DNA of 64,000 nucleotides from an uncultured Bacteroidales bacterium. Lineage in GTDB: Bacteria > Bacteroidota > Bacteroidia > Bacteroidales > UBA932. This document shows, piece after piece, positions 24,950 through 33,302 of the stretch (positions within the stretch are counted from its first letter, which is position 1; each line of letters starts with the position of its first letter). The translations under genes and the position numbers were made by a program. The stretch lies in the NCBI GenBank assembly GCA_934725575.1, contig CAKVCK010000001.1, positions 248,001-312,000 on the forward strand, given 5' to 3'. Below the pieces are notes generated by a model, which was not told where the DNA came from, ran no database searches, and saw only the letters and a list, made by a program, of their open reading frames with translations.

Positions 24950-24957
24950 TAATTTTG
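24950..24957 (+). promoter_or_regulatory. -7 box of the DHH phosphoesterase operon
   Basis: TAATTTTG fits TAnnTTTG. It ends 9 bp before the ATG at 24967, which makes the upstream in-frame start at 24928 unlikely. The nearest TTG (24921-24923) has a 26-bp spacer, so the -33 box is poor. Confidence 0.5.
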
Positions 24958-24966
24958 CAGACAGCA

Positions 24967-26001
24967 ATGAAAGACATCGCAGTTTTAGACAAAATGACGG
25001 GAAGTTCTTCCCGGATCACGATAGCCGTCCACACCCATCCTGACGGGGATGCCGTAGGGAGCGGCACAGCCTTGCTGAGCTATCTGACAGAGGTCAGAGG
25101 CAAGGATGCGGCACTGATTGTGCCGGACAGCATTCCCGACACCCTTTCCTTCATCTCAGAGGGAATCGAGCCGGGAAGGATTATGGTGTTTGACAATGAG
25201 CGGGACAAGGCCGAGAAATGGATCTCATCAAGCGACACTATCTTCTGCCTGGACTGCAACTCTTTCTCCAGGACCGCTGAAATGGAGTCCTTCCTAAGGG
25301 ATGCCAAGGCCGCCAAAATTCTGATCGACCATCACTTGAATCCCGAAAGAGACTCGTTCGATCCGGTGTTCTCAGAGACGGAGACATCCTCAACCTGTGA
25401 GCTTCTGTACACGATTCTGATGGAGATGCCGGACGTGCGGCGGGACGCTTCGGCCCTGCCACGGAAATGCGCCGCCTCCCTGCTTACAGGGATGACGACG
25501 GACACGAACAATTTCGCGAACTCCGTGTTCCCCGGAACCTTTGAGATGGCAGCCGCCCTCATCGGAGCCGGTGTCGACAGGGACGGAATCCTCTCCAGCC
25601 TGTACAACAACTACCGGGAGAACAGACTGAGGCTGATGGGGTTCCTGATGAGCGAGCGCCTAAGGATCACTCCGGACGGAGTCGCCTACATCATTCTGGA
25701 CGAGGATATTCAGAAAAGATTCGACTTCAGGCGCGGCGAGAGCGAAGGGTTCGTGAATATGCCGTTGTCGATAGCGACCGTGCGGATGAGCATATTCCTG
25801 ACTCAGGAAGACGGCGTATTCAGAGTTTCCGTCAGATCGAAGAAAGGGACTTCGGCGAATCTTTGCGCCGCCACTTATTTCAACGGCGGAGGCCACGAGC
25901 AGGCCGCCGGCGGCAAACTGGTTGTCGGGAAGGATCTTGCTTCCGCGTCGGACGCCGAGGCATACATCTTGAAAGCAACCGGGAAGTTTTTTGCGAAATG
26001 A
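24967..26001 (+). CDS. DHH/DHHA1 family phosphoesterase (NrnA-like)
   Basis: 344 residues from ATG 24967. Motifs of the DHH superfamily: HTHPDGDAVGSG (residues 22-33), FCLDCNSFSR, ILIDHHLNPE (the DHH signature), GMTTDTNNFANS; the C-terminal DHHA1 part ends in GGGHEQAAGG. NrnA-like proteins are cytoplasmic Mn-dependent enzymes that degrade short oligoribonucleotides and dephosphorylate pAp; some relatives hydrolyse cyclic dinucleotides. Which of these applies cannot be said. It is the first gene of a six-gene plus-strand run and overlaps the next gene by 4 bp (ATGA). Confidence 0.93.
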   Translation: MKDIAVLDKMTGSSSRITIAVHTHPDGDAVGSGTALLSYLTEVRGKDAALIVPDSIPDTLSFISEGIEPGRIMVFDNERDKAEKWISSSDTIFCLDCNSFSRTAEMESFLRDAKAAKILIDHHLNPERDSFDPVFSETETSSTCELLYTILMEMPDVRRDASALPRKCAASLLTGMTTDTNNFANSVFPGTFEMAAALIGAGVDRDGILSSLYNNYRENRLRLMGFLMSERLRITPDGVAYIILDEDIQKRFDFRRGESEGFVNMPLSIATVRMSIFLTQEDGVFRVSVRSKKGTSANLCAATYFNGGGHEQAAGGKLVVGKDLASASDAEAYILKATGKFFAK

Positions 26002-26543
26002 CAAAGATGCACATCATAATTCCGGCTCTGGCTCTCCTTTTCCTTGCCACATCCTGCGGCAAGGACGAGAATGACGTTTACAGCCAGCAGGAAAAGAACA
26101 TAGAATCCATCGTCAATTCATTGACAGAGAGCAACACCGAGGCCACGGTGGATTATCTGGACGGTCCGGTCAGGGTCACGGTCTCAAGCGGCGAGGGCGA
26201 GGCGCTCAAAAACGGTGGCACCGTCACCTTCAAATACGCCGGTTACCGGATCAGCGGATCCAGCTTGAGTTCTGGCAATCTTTTCATCACCAATGATAAG
26301 GATTTCGCCGAATCATCCAACTGGACGGTAACCGACAGCACAGTCTTCAAGACAGACACGTTCGTATTCAATGACGACAATTTCGTGAAGGGGTTGAAAA
26401 CCGGAATGGAAGGAGTCAAGGCAGGAGACGAATGCTACGTCCTGTTCAGCGGAAAGTACGGATTCGGCAAACACACGACCGGCATAGTGCCCGGAAACTC
26501 GGCTTTGGCCTATCATTTGTGGATAAGCAGCGTCTCGAATTAA
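25998..26543 (+). CDS. FKBP-like peptidyl-prolyl isomerase lipoprotein, first of two
   Basis: 181 residues with a lipoprotein signal (lipobox LATSCGK, Cys at about 20). Residues about 50-181 resemble an FKBP domain: VTVSSGEGEALKNGGTVTFK, YAGY, FVFNDDNFVKGLKTGMEGVK (compare VIxGwdegL), AGDECYVLFSGKYGFGKHTT (compare G...fiPp.lgYG). The domain is diverged and several active-site aromatics differ, so it may act as a chaperone or binding protein more than as an isomerase. It overlaps the DHH gene and is followed after 26 bp by a second FKBP-like lipoprotein. Confidence 0.78.
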   Translation: MTKMHIIIPALALLFLATSCGKDENDVYSQQEKNIESIVNSLTESNTEATVDYLDGPVRVTVSSGEGEALKNGGTVTFKYAGYRISGSSLSSGNLFITNDKDFAESSNWTVTDSTVFKTDTFVFNDDNFVKGLKTGMEGVKAGDECYVLFSGKYGFGKHTTGIVPGNSALAYHLWISSVSN

Positions 26544-26569
26544 TCAATGAGAAAAAAAATAAAAAAGTT

Positions 26570-27619
26570 ATGAATATATTAAGGAAAGGAACTTCATCTT
26601 TGCGCTGTGCGGCCGCGTTGGCCACGCTTGTGTTGGCGGCGTCCTGCGCGAAGGAAACCACCACCTACGAGAACGATGACGTAAAGCTCTATCTGGACGC
26701 TTGGATGAGCGTGCACCATCCGGATGTGCAGCCTACCGGGCTTGGAGTTTACATCATCGACGATCAGCCCGGCACAGGCGAGGCTGTCACGGATGACGAC
26801 TACTACTATTTCATCCGCTACACCTCGAGGGACCTGGACGGGAACATCAGCAGCACATCCGAGGAGAAAGTGGCTCAGCAGGTCGGCAGCTACACGAAAG
26901 GAAACTACTATGGCCCTACTGTGATCCTTGATTCCTACTACGCCACCCAGCCGGGTATTCTGGATGCTGTCAAGGGTATGAAAGTCGGAGGCACAAGAAC
27001 GGTAGTCGTGCCGGGTTGGCTGAACTCCACCCTTGACGAGAAGGAAAGCTACAGCACCGCCGAGGAGTTCTACAAGCACAAGAGCGGAAGCAACGCCATC
27101 TACAGGCTCACCTTGACCGACAAGGCCAAAGACATCTACAAATGGGAGGTCGATTCATTGGAAAGGTTCACCGCACACAAGATGAACGATGTGGACTCCA
27201 CATTCTACGGCTACTACTACCAGCAACTGAAGGAGCCGACGGACACGACCACGTTTCCGCGCGACACCACGTTCTACATCAACTACATCGGAAGGCTTCT
27301 GAACGGACAGGTGTTCGACACCACCATCGAGGACACAGCTAAATTCTACGGAATTTATTCTTCCTCAAAGACATACGAGCCGCAAATGGTCAAGTTGAGC
27401 GAAACCTACACAGACATCACACTCGGCGGCACAAGCAGTTCTGACGGAAGCACCACCATCAATGGCTTCTCATATTGCCTTTCCAAATTGAAAGCATACG
27501 AAAAGGGAATCTGCGCGTTCTACTCGGCTCTTGGCTATGGCTACAGCGGAAGCGGAAACGCAATCCCAAGATTCGCTCCGCTGACTTTCGAAATCGAGAT
27601 TGTTGACAAAGAAGAATAA
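26570..27619 (+). CDS. FKBP-like lipoprotein with two FKBP-type regions
   Basis: 349 residues from ATG 26570, where a lipoprotein signal begins (TLVLAASCAKE, Cys at about 25). The first half (about 45-160) and the second half (about 210-349) each resemble an FKBP fold: GLGVYIIDDQPGTGEAVTDD and ILDAVKGMKVGGTRTVVVPG in the first, TTFYINYIGRLLNGQVFDTT and SALGYGYSGSG plus PRFAPLTFEIEIVD in the second. The second is the closer match and carries the typical YGxxG...IP-like segment. Exported, probably outer-membrane-attached folding factors. Located between the single-domain relative and a MATE transporter. Confidence 0.78.
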   Translation: MNILRKGTSSLRCAAALATLVLAASCAKETTTYENDDVKLYLDAWMSVHHPDVQPTGLGVYIIDDQPGTGEAVTDDDYYYFIRYTSRDLDGNISSTSEEKVAQQVGSYTKGNYYGPTVILDSYYATQPGILDAVKGMKVGGTRTVVVPGWLNSTLDEKESYSTAEEFYKHKSGSNAIYRLTLTDKAKDIYKWEVDSLERFTAHKMNDVDSTFYGYYYQQLKEPTDTTTFPRDTTFYINYIGRLLNGQVFDTTIEDTAKFYGIYSSSKTYEPQMVKLSETYTDITLGGTSSSDGSTTINGFSYCLSKLKAYEKGICAFYSALGYGYSGSGNAIPRFAPLTFEIEIVDKEE

Positions 27620-27631
27620 GGATAGAATATA

Positions 27632-29029
27632 ATGTCACAGACACAGACGGCTCCTACCGAGCTTGGAAGTGAGAGCATCGGAAAGTTGCTCAAGAAGTAC
27701 GCAGTCCCTGGCATAATCGCTATGACTGCGTCTTCTCTCTATAATATGGTGGACAGCATCTACATCGGGCATATTCCCGGATCGGGATCGCTGGCCATCT
27801 CGGGACTTGCTGTCACGTTCCCGCTGATGAACCTCAGCACGGCGCTCGGCACTCTTGTCGGCGTCGGGGCGGCGACCATGATCTCCGTGCTGCTCGGACA
27901 GCGGAACTACAAGATCGCCAACAAGGTCCTGGCCAACGAGGTGACCCTGAACTGCATCGTCGGCCTCCTGTTCACCGTGTTCTGCCTGATGTTCCTGGAT
28001 CCGATTCTCTATTTCTTCGGAGCCAGCGCCAACACGCTGAAGTACGCCAGGGACTATATGGAGATCATTCTCTACGGGAATGTCATCACTCATCTTTACT
28101 TTGGACTGAACAACATCATCCGGTCTTCGGGCAACCCGAAGATGGCGATGGGGCTGACCCTCTTCACGGTGATCCTCAACAGCATCCTTGACCCGATATT
28201 CATTTTCACATTCGGGATGGGAGTGCGCGGAGCGGCAATCGCCACGGTCATCTGCCAGGCCGTATCGCTGGCGTATTCAATATACTACTTCGCCCGTAAG
28301 GACAACGTGCTGCGCCTGCCAAAGGGATTCTTCAGTCTTGAATGGAGAATCGCAAAGGATTCATTGTCAATCGGTATGGGGCCTTTTTTGATGAACTCGG
28401 CCTCCTGCATCGTGACGATGTTCATCAACCAGCAGCTGCTCAAGTACGGCGGAGACCTTGCCATCGGAGCGTTCGGCATCATCAACAGGATCAACTTCCT
28501 GTTCATTATGGTCGTGATGGGATTCAATCAGGGTATGCAGCCTATAGCCGGGTACAACTTCGGGGCAAGGAAATATTCAAGGGTCCGCGAGGTCTTCCTG
28601 CGCACATCGATGTGGGCAACGATCATAACCGGTTTCTGGTTCATCGCCTCTGAGTTCTTCCCTGGAGTGATGGTCAGCATATTCACTAATGATCCTGATC
28701 TGATGGAAATGGCGGACAAGGGGTTGAGGGTGATGAACCCGGTTGTGCTGATCGTAGGTTGGCAGATGGTATCGACCAACCTGTTCCAGAGCCTCGGAAT
28801 GGTCCGGAAGTCAATATTCCTGTCCCTCAGCCGCCAACTGCTTTATCTTGTGCCTCTGCTGTACATATTGCCATTCTTCTTCGACATCCACGGAGTGTTC
28901 GCGGCGTTCCCGATCTCCGATGCGCTGGCCTGCATCACGACATTGGTCATGATCGGCAATCTCATGCGCAAATTCAGCAGACTCAAGGACGGGGACGAGC
29001 CTACGATCCTTGGAAGCGCCATCTCATAA
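27632..29029 (+). CDS. MATE family multidrug/organic cation efflux transporter
   Basis: 465 residues with twelve hydrophobic segments in two homologous halves. Typical MATE text: IGKLLKKYAVPGIIAMTASS at the start, YNMVDSIYIGHIPGSGSLAI, LGTLVGVGAATMISVLLGQR and in the second half NQGMQPIAGYNFGARKYSRV. MATE proteins export cationic compounds with H+ or Na+. It begins 12 bp after the FKBP-like gene. The substrate is unknown. Confidence 0.93.
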   Translation: MSQTQTAPTELGSESIGKLLKKYAVPGIIAMTASSLYNMVDSIYIGHIPGSGSLAISGLAVTFPLMNLSTALGTLVGVGAATMISVLLGQRNYKIANKVLANEVTLNCIVGLLFTVFCLMFLDPILYFFGASANTLKYARDYMEIILYGNVITHLYFGLNNIIRSSGNPKMAMGLTLFTVILNSILDPIFIFTFGMGVRGAAIATVICQAVSLAYSIYYFARKDNVLRLPKGFFSLEWRIAKDSLSIGMGPFLMNSASCIVTMFINQQLLKYGGDLAIGAFGIINRINFLFIMVVMGFNQGMQPIAGYNFGARKYSRVREVFLRTSMWATIITGFWFIASEFFPGVMVSIFTNDPDLMEMADKGLRVMNPVVLIVGWQMVSTNLFQSLGMVRKSIFLSLSRQLLYLVPLLYILPFFFDIHGVFAAFPISDALACITTLVMIGNLMRKFSRLKDGDEPTILGSAIS

Positions 29030-29052
29030 CGGAAACATAAAGCCCATAATAT

Positions 29053-29664
29053 ATGAACGAACAACACAAAATAATCAACATCGGACGCCAGTTCGGAAGC
29101 GGCGGAAAGCTTGTCGCCCAAAGAATCAGCGAGAGCCTCGGCATTCCGGTATATGATAACGAACTGATTTCCAAGGCGGCGGACGAGAGCGGTTTCAGCA
29201 AGGAACTGTTCGAGCGCAGCGATGAGAAAAGAAGCATTTTCAACATTTCCTCTTTCTTCGGCAACGGAAGGTTCGGTGAGGCGCGGAACTACGTCGGAGA
29301 CAACGAGCTTTTCAAAATCCAAAGCGAGGTGATCAGGAATATAGCCGCGAAAGGCCCGGCGATCTTCGTTGGGCGGTGCTCCAACTACATCCTTCGCGAC
29401 CTCAGATGTCTGGACGCGTTCATCACGGCTCCTCTGGAGGATCGTGTGAAAAGGGTGGCCGAAAGGCTGGAGATAAGTCCGGACGAGGCGCGCAACAGAA
29501 TCGAAAGGCAGGACAGGACCAGAGAGACCTACTACAATTTCTTCACTTTCGGAAACTGGGGAGCGTCATCCGACTATGACCTGTGCATAGATTCCTCTCT
29601 GCTGGGAATAAACGGAACAGCGGACTTTATCATCGAATTCGGGGAAAAGGCTGGATTGATCTAA
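29053..29664 (+). CDS. Cytidylate kinase-like family protein
   Basis: 203 residues. Starts with IINIGRQFGSGGKLVAQRIS, a variant P-loop (GRQFGSGGK) of the cytidylate-kinase-like group (AAA_26), followed by PVYDNELISKAADESGFS and a lid-like basic part (RVKRVAERLEISPDEARNRI, RQDRTRETYYNFFTF). This group phosphorylates an unknown nucleotide or other small molecule and is distinct from the true Cmk. It lies 23 bp after the MATE gene. Confidence 0.88.
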   Translation: MNEQHKIINIGRQFGSGGKLVAQRISESLGIPVYDNELISKAADESGFSKELFERSDEKRSIFNISSFFGNGRFGEARNYVGDNELFKIQSEVIRNIAAKGPAIFVGRCSNYILRDLRCLDAFITAPLEDRVKRVAERLEISPDEARNRIERQDRTRETYYNFFTFGNWGASSDYDLCIDSSLLGINGTADFIIEFGEKAGLI

Positions 29665-29668
29665 GAAT

Positions 29669-31006
29669 ATGACCGATTCCAGAACAAGGAAGATAATACT
29701 GATAACGGTCGCTGTCGCTGCCGTCATCATAGCGGCCGTGGCAGGCTTCTCCGCATCCGGAAAGCGAGGGAATGACATCGAGGAGACGCACCCTGTTCCG
29801 GTAAACCTCAACGGGACCCTGACAAACGAAATGTCCGACACGTCCTGTCTGGCCGGGTTCGACAAGATAGTCAAGGACTACCTGACTTACTGGGGAATAC
29901 ACGGAGCGTCACTGTCGGTTATGAGAAACGATTCCCTGCTCTTCGCCAAAGGCTACGGAGAGGCGGACACCGGCAAAAAAATGGGGCCGGGGAATATTCT
30001 GAGAATGGCGTCTGTCTCTAAATTGGTCACGGCCGTCGGAATAATGGTCCTTCAGGAAAGAGGGCTGCTGAGCATCAAGGACCACGTGTTCGGCCCGGAC
30101 GGAATCCTGAACGACTCCACCTACAACGCTGCCATAAAGGACACCTTATATTATAGGATAACGGTGGAAGACCTACTGCGTCACAAGGGCGGGTTCTCCA
30201 AAAGAGGCGGAGACCCGATGTTCTCGACCCGTTGGATAATGATGCAGAACGGCTGGAAAGAGGTTCCGACGCAGGAGCAACTGATGGAACTCCAGCTCAA
30301 AAGGCGGGTGAAATTCGTTCCCGGCACGGCTCAGGAATATTCAAACTTCGGCTATCTGGCTCTGTCTATGGTGATTGAGAAAGTCAGCGGGACGGACTAT
30401 GAGACCTTTATGCAGGAGAATGTGCTGCGACCAATTGGATGCGTTGATTTCCACATCGCCGGCAACTACTACAAGCATAAGCTCCCCAACGAGACCCGCT
30501 ACTACGTCCAGCACGATGACGAGCCGGCGGAAGAGTTCAACAACAGTGGCAGGAAAGTCACACGCTGCTACGGCGGCAACAATGTGACTGGGCTTTCCGG
30601 AGCGGGAGCCTGGGCGGCCTCAACACCAGAATTGGCGTTGCTTGTCGCCTCAATCGACGGCAGACCTGAAGTGCCGGACATCATCAGCAAGGAAAGCGTG
30701 GATGTGATGACTGAATATTTTGACGAAAGTACCTACGCTCTCGGCTGGAACGACACCAAGGACGGTTATTGGACACGTACCGGGACGTTTGCCGGGACAA
30801 GCGCCTTGATCAAGTACTTCCCTGACGGGGAATGCTGGATATTCATCTCCAACACAAGCACTTACAAAGGTCCAGGACTCGCGCGGCACACGGCCGAGCT
30901 TTTCGACAAGCTCAGGGCTAAGTATTCCTCCAGATTCCCTGCAAGGAATATGTTCTATCCGGAACAAATTGAAGAGGTTGACCCGGAGAAAGAGTGGTTC
31001 GACTGA
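29669..31006 (+). CDS. Serine hydrolase of the beta-lactamase class C / D-aminopeptidase family, membrane anchored
   Basis: 445 residues. N-terminal transmembrane anchor (about 9-27). The penicillin-recognising fold begins at about 65. Catalytic motifs: SVSK (Ser115, Lys118), YSN (Tyr224-Asn226), and a third motif late in the protein in RTGTFAGTSALI where KTG is replaced by RTG. The family includes beta-lactamases, DD-peptidases and esterases; without closer homologues the substrate is not known. It lies 4 bp after the kinase-like gene and ends the plus-strand run before a strong hairpin. Confidence 0.88.
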   Translation: MTDSRTRKIILITVAVAAVIIAAVAGFSASGKRGNDIEETHPVPVNLNGTLTNEMSDTSCLAGFDKIVKDYLTYWGIHGASLSVMRNDSLLFAKGYGEADTGKKMGPGNILRMASVSKLVTAVGIMVLQERGLLSIKDHVFGPDGILNDSTYNAAIKDTLYYRITVEDLLRHKGGFSKRGGDPMFSTRWIMMQNGWKEVPTQEQLMELQLKRRVKFVPGTAQEYSNFGYLALSMVIEKVSGTDYETFMQENVLRPIGCVDFHIAGNYYKHKLPNETRYYVQHDDEPAEEFNNSGRKVTRCYGGNNVTGLSGAGAWAASTPELALLVASIDGRPEVPDIISKESVDVMTEYFDESTYALGWNDTKDGYWTRTGTFAGTSALIKYFPDGECWIFISNTSTYKGPGLARHTAELFDKLRAKYSSRFPARNMFYPEQIEEVDPEKEWFD

Positions 31007-31011
31007 AAACA

Positions 31012-31052
31012 ATTCCGCCCGGCACTTGACAAACTCAGTGACCGGGCGGAAT
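31012..31052. terminator. Strong two-step hairpin between convergent genes, REP-like core
   Basis: ATTCCGCCCGG pairs with CCGGGCGGAAT and an inner CACT with AGTG, giving a 15-bp stem with a one-base bulge around TGACAAACTC. It lies 5 bp after the serine hydrolase gene and 21 bp from the end of the convergent acyltransferase gene, so it can stop both. The core matches the palindrome at 15206-15230. Confidence 0.7.
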
Positions 31053-31073
31053 CGGTTATATTCAAATCTAAGA

Positions 31074-31985
31074 CTACTTGTTGACAAACATCACAGCCTC
31101 CGCGATGGAGTTCAGCTTGGTGTCAACGCTGTCGGCGCGGCTTGCAAGCACGCAAGGAACGGTCGTTCCGACAAGCATACCAGCCTGCTTAACCCCTACG
31201 GCCAACTTTGAGTTGGTCTTCCAGAAGACATTGGCGGACTCGATGTTAGGGAACTCAAGGCAGTCAGCGTCACCGGCAACCGGGCTGACAAGCTTCTTGA
31301 TCTCGACAGACTCCTTGTCGATGGCGACATCCAGTGCCAGAGGACCGTCAGCGATGCATCCCTTGATCTGTCCACGGTCAGCCATCTTGGCGAGAGCGGC
31401 GGCCTCCATACAAGCCGGCATTGAGTCGAGAACCTGCTCAGAGGCGGCGATGAACGCGAGTTTAGGCTTAGCGATGCCGAATGACTTGGCCACTCCCACG
31501 AGATAGCCGGCGATCTTCATCTTCTGGCGGAAGTCAGGTAGCGGAATCACGGCCATATCGGACAGGAACAGAAGCTTGTGATAGTTAGGGCTTTCGATGA
31601 CACCAACGTGGCTCAGCACACCCTTTGGAGGAAGCAGTCCTGTCTCCTTGTTGAGGATGGCGCGGAGGAACTTGTCAGTGGAGCAGAGGCCCTTCATAAG
31701 CACATCACCCTCACCGTCGTGAACAAGCTGCACAGCCTTTGAGACAGCCTTGAGCTCAACCGGCTCGTTGACAATCTCGAACACCTCGATGTCGATGTTG
31801 TTCTTCTGGCAGGTCTCCTTGATGAGTTCCTTGTCACCCACGAGGGTAACCTTCACGAAACCCATCTCCGAAGCCTTTGCGCAAGCCTCGATCGTGTGCT
31901 CGTCAACAGCCCACGCTGCCACCATTCTTTTGCATACGCCTTTCTCTTTGAGTTCAGCGAATACGTCAGCGAATTTTGTGATCAT
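31074..31985 (-). CDS. Phosphate acetyl/butyryltransferase family enzyme (Ptb type)
   Basis: 303 residues, the length of phosphate butyryltransferases; Pta enzymes have about 330 residues or more. Motifs: KVTLVGDKELI, VLMKGLCSTDKFLRAIL (Ptb-like GxxxT), LSHVGVIESPNYHKLLFLSD, IKGCIADGPLALDVAI and GMLVGTTVPCVLASRADS. It moves an acyl group between CoA and phosphate. It lies 22 bp behind acetate kinase, so acetyl-CoA may be the real substrate and the pair would make ATP in fermentation. Butyrate formation has no other support in the window. Confidence 0.87.
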   Translation of the reverse strand: MITKFADVFAELKEKGVCKRMVAAWAVDEHTIEACAKASEMGFVKVTLVGDKELIKETCQKNNIDIEVFEIVNEPVELKAVSKAVQLVHDGEGDVLMKGLCSTDKFLRAILNKETGLLPPKGVLSHVGVIESPNYHKLLFLSDMAVIPLPDFRQKMKIAGYLVGVAKSFGIAKPKLAFIAASEQVLDSMPACMEAAALAKMADRGQIKGCIADGPLALDVAIDKESVEIKKLVSPVAGDADCLEFPNIESANVFWKTNSKLAVGVKQAGMLVGTTVPCVLASRADSVDTKLNSIAEAVMFVNK

Positions 31986-32007
31986 AATATTTCTGATTTT
32001 TAATCAA

Positions 32008-33222
32008 TTATTCATCCATACTCTGAACAAGGTGCATCGTGTCGCGTGCGATGACGAGTTCCTCGTCGGTTGTCACAAGAGCCACCTTGACCTTTGAATC
32101 CGGCAGGGAGATCACTGTGTCCACTCCCCAGGCGGTGTTGGCCTCGTAGTCGAATGCAAGTCCGAGATAGGTGAAGTTCTCGCAGACCCTGCGGCGCAGA
32201 CGGCTGTTGTGCTCACCGATTCCACCGGTGAAGAAGATGGCGTCCACGCCGTTCATCTCGGCCGTGTAGGCTCCGATGTACTTGATCATCTGGAATGTCA
32301 GCATCTTGAGTACAAGCTTGGCCTGGCGGTCGCCGTTGTTGGCAAGTTCGTCCAGCTCACGGGCGTCGGATGTCTTCTGGGAGACTCCGAGGAAACCGCT
32401 CTTCTTGTTCACGATGTCGTACATCTGATCCGGAGTGAGATTCTCCTTCTTCATCATATAAAGAACGGCGTTGGCATCCACGTCACCGCAGCGGGTTCCC
32501 ATAACCAGACCCTCGAGCGGTGTGAGACCCATAGAGGTGTCGATTGATTTTCCGTTCACGATGGCCGTGATGGAGCTTCCGTTGCCGATGTGGCAGGTGA
32601 TGATCCTTGAGTTGTTCAGATCAAGGCCGACCATCTCCGCGCCCTTCTTGGCCACGAACTGATGGCTCGTTCCGTGAGCGCCGTAGCGGCGGATGTGGTA
32701 CTTGTCATAATATTCATAAGGAAGGCCGTACATATAGGCGTACGGCGGCATCGTCTGATGGAAGGCGGTGTCGAACGTCACGACCTGAGGCACTGAAGGC
32801 AGAACCTCCTGGCAAGCCCTGATGCCAAGCAGGTGGGCCGGGTTGTGGAGAGGGGCGAAGTCGCAGCAGAAGTCGATCTTCTTGATGACATCCTCGTCCA
32901 CGATGGCGCTGCCAGAGAAGAAATCGGCACCCTGCACGATTCTGTGGCCGACAGCCTCGATGTCGTCGAATGACTTGAGCACACCGTGGTCCTTATCGAT
33001 AAGAGCGTCAAGCACAATCTGCATTCCGACCGTGTGGTCAGGGACAGGAAGGTCCTTCACAACCTTCTCCTTTCCTGCCGGCGTGTGCTGGAGCCGTCCG
33101 CATTCAAGGCCGATTTTCTCAACTATACCTTTGGCCAAAAGAGAGTAAACGTCATCGTTCTTCATATCAAGCAGCTGGTACTTGATCGAAGAGCTTCCGC
33201 AATTGATAACAAGAATAATCAT
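32008..33222 (-). CDS. ackA: Acetate kinase
   Basis: 404 residues, normal length. N-terminal LVINCGSSSIKYQLLDM, HNPAHLLGIRACQE, VTFDTAFHQTMPPYAYMYGL, RRYGAHGTSHQFV, CHIGNGSSITAIVNGKSIDT and SMGLTPLEGLVMGTRCGDVD: all acetate and butyrate kinase signature blocks, with DTAFHQTMP typical of acetate kinase. It makes ATP and acetate from acetyl phosphate. The upstream promoter has TATCTTTG at 33252-33259. It forms an operon with the Ptb-type enzyme. Confidence 0.95.
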   Translation of the reverse strand: MIILVINCGSSSIKYQLLDMKNDDVYSLLAKGIVEKIGLECGRLQHTPAGKEKVVKDLPVPDHTVGMQIVLDALIDKDHGVLKSFDDIEAVGHRIVQGADFFSGSAIVDEDVIKKIDFCCDFAPLHNPAHLLGIRACQEVLPSVPQVVTFDTAFHQTMPPYAYMYGLPYEYYDKYHIRRYGAHGTSHQFVAKKGAEMVGLDLNNSRIITCHIGNGSSITAIVNGKSIDTSMGLTPLEGLVMGTRCGDVDANAVLYMMKKENLTPDQMYDIVNKKSGFLGVSQKTSDARELDELANNGDRQAKLVLKMLTFQMIKYIGAYTAEMNGVDAIFFTGGIGEHNSRLRRRVCENFTYLGLAFDYEANTAWGVDTVISLPDSKVKVALVTTDEELVIARDTMHLVQSMDE

Positions 33223-33251
33223 TCCGTTTGAAATTTATGTAATTATGCTGA

Positions 33252-33259
33252 CAAAGATA
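33252..33259 (-). promoter_or_regulatory. -7 box of ackA
   Basis: TATCTTTG on the minus strand, 30 bp upstream of the ackA ATG. The -33 region has no clear TTG. Confidence 0.5.
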
Positions 33260-33302
33260 CGAAATTTATAACTATTTTTACCGCATATTAAGGAACTGTG
33301 TG

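Noticed and set aside
29669..31006. Acquired beta-lactamase resistance gene
   Set aside because: The protein is membrane anchored, has RTG in place of KTG and lies in a normal operon; it looks like a general serine hydrolase.
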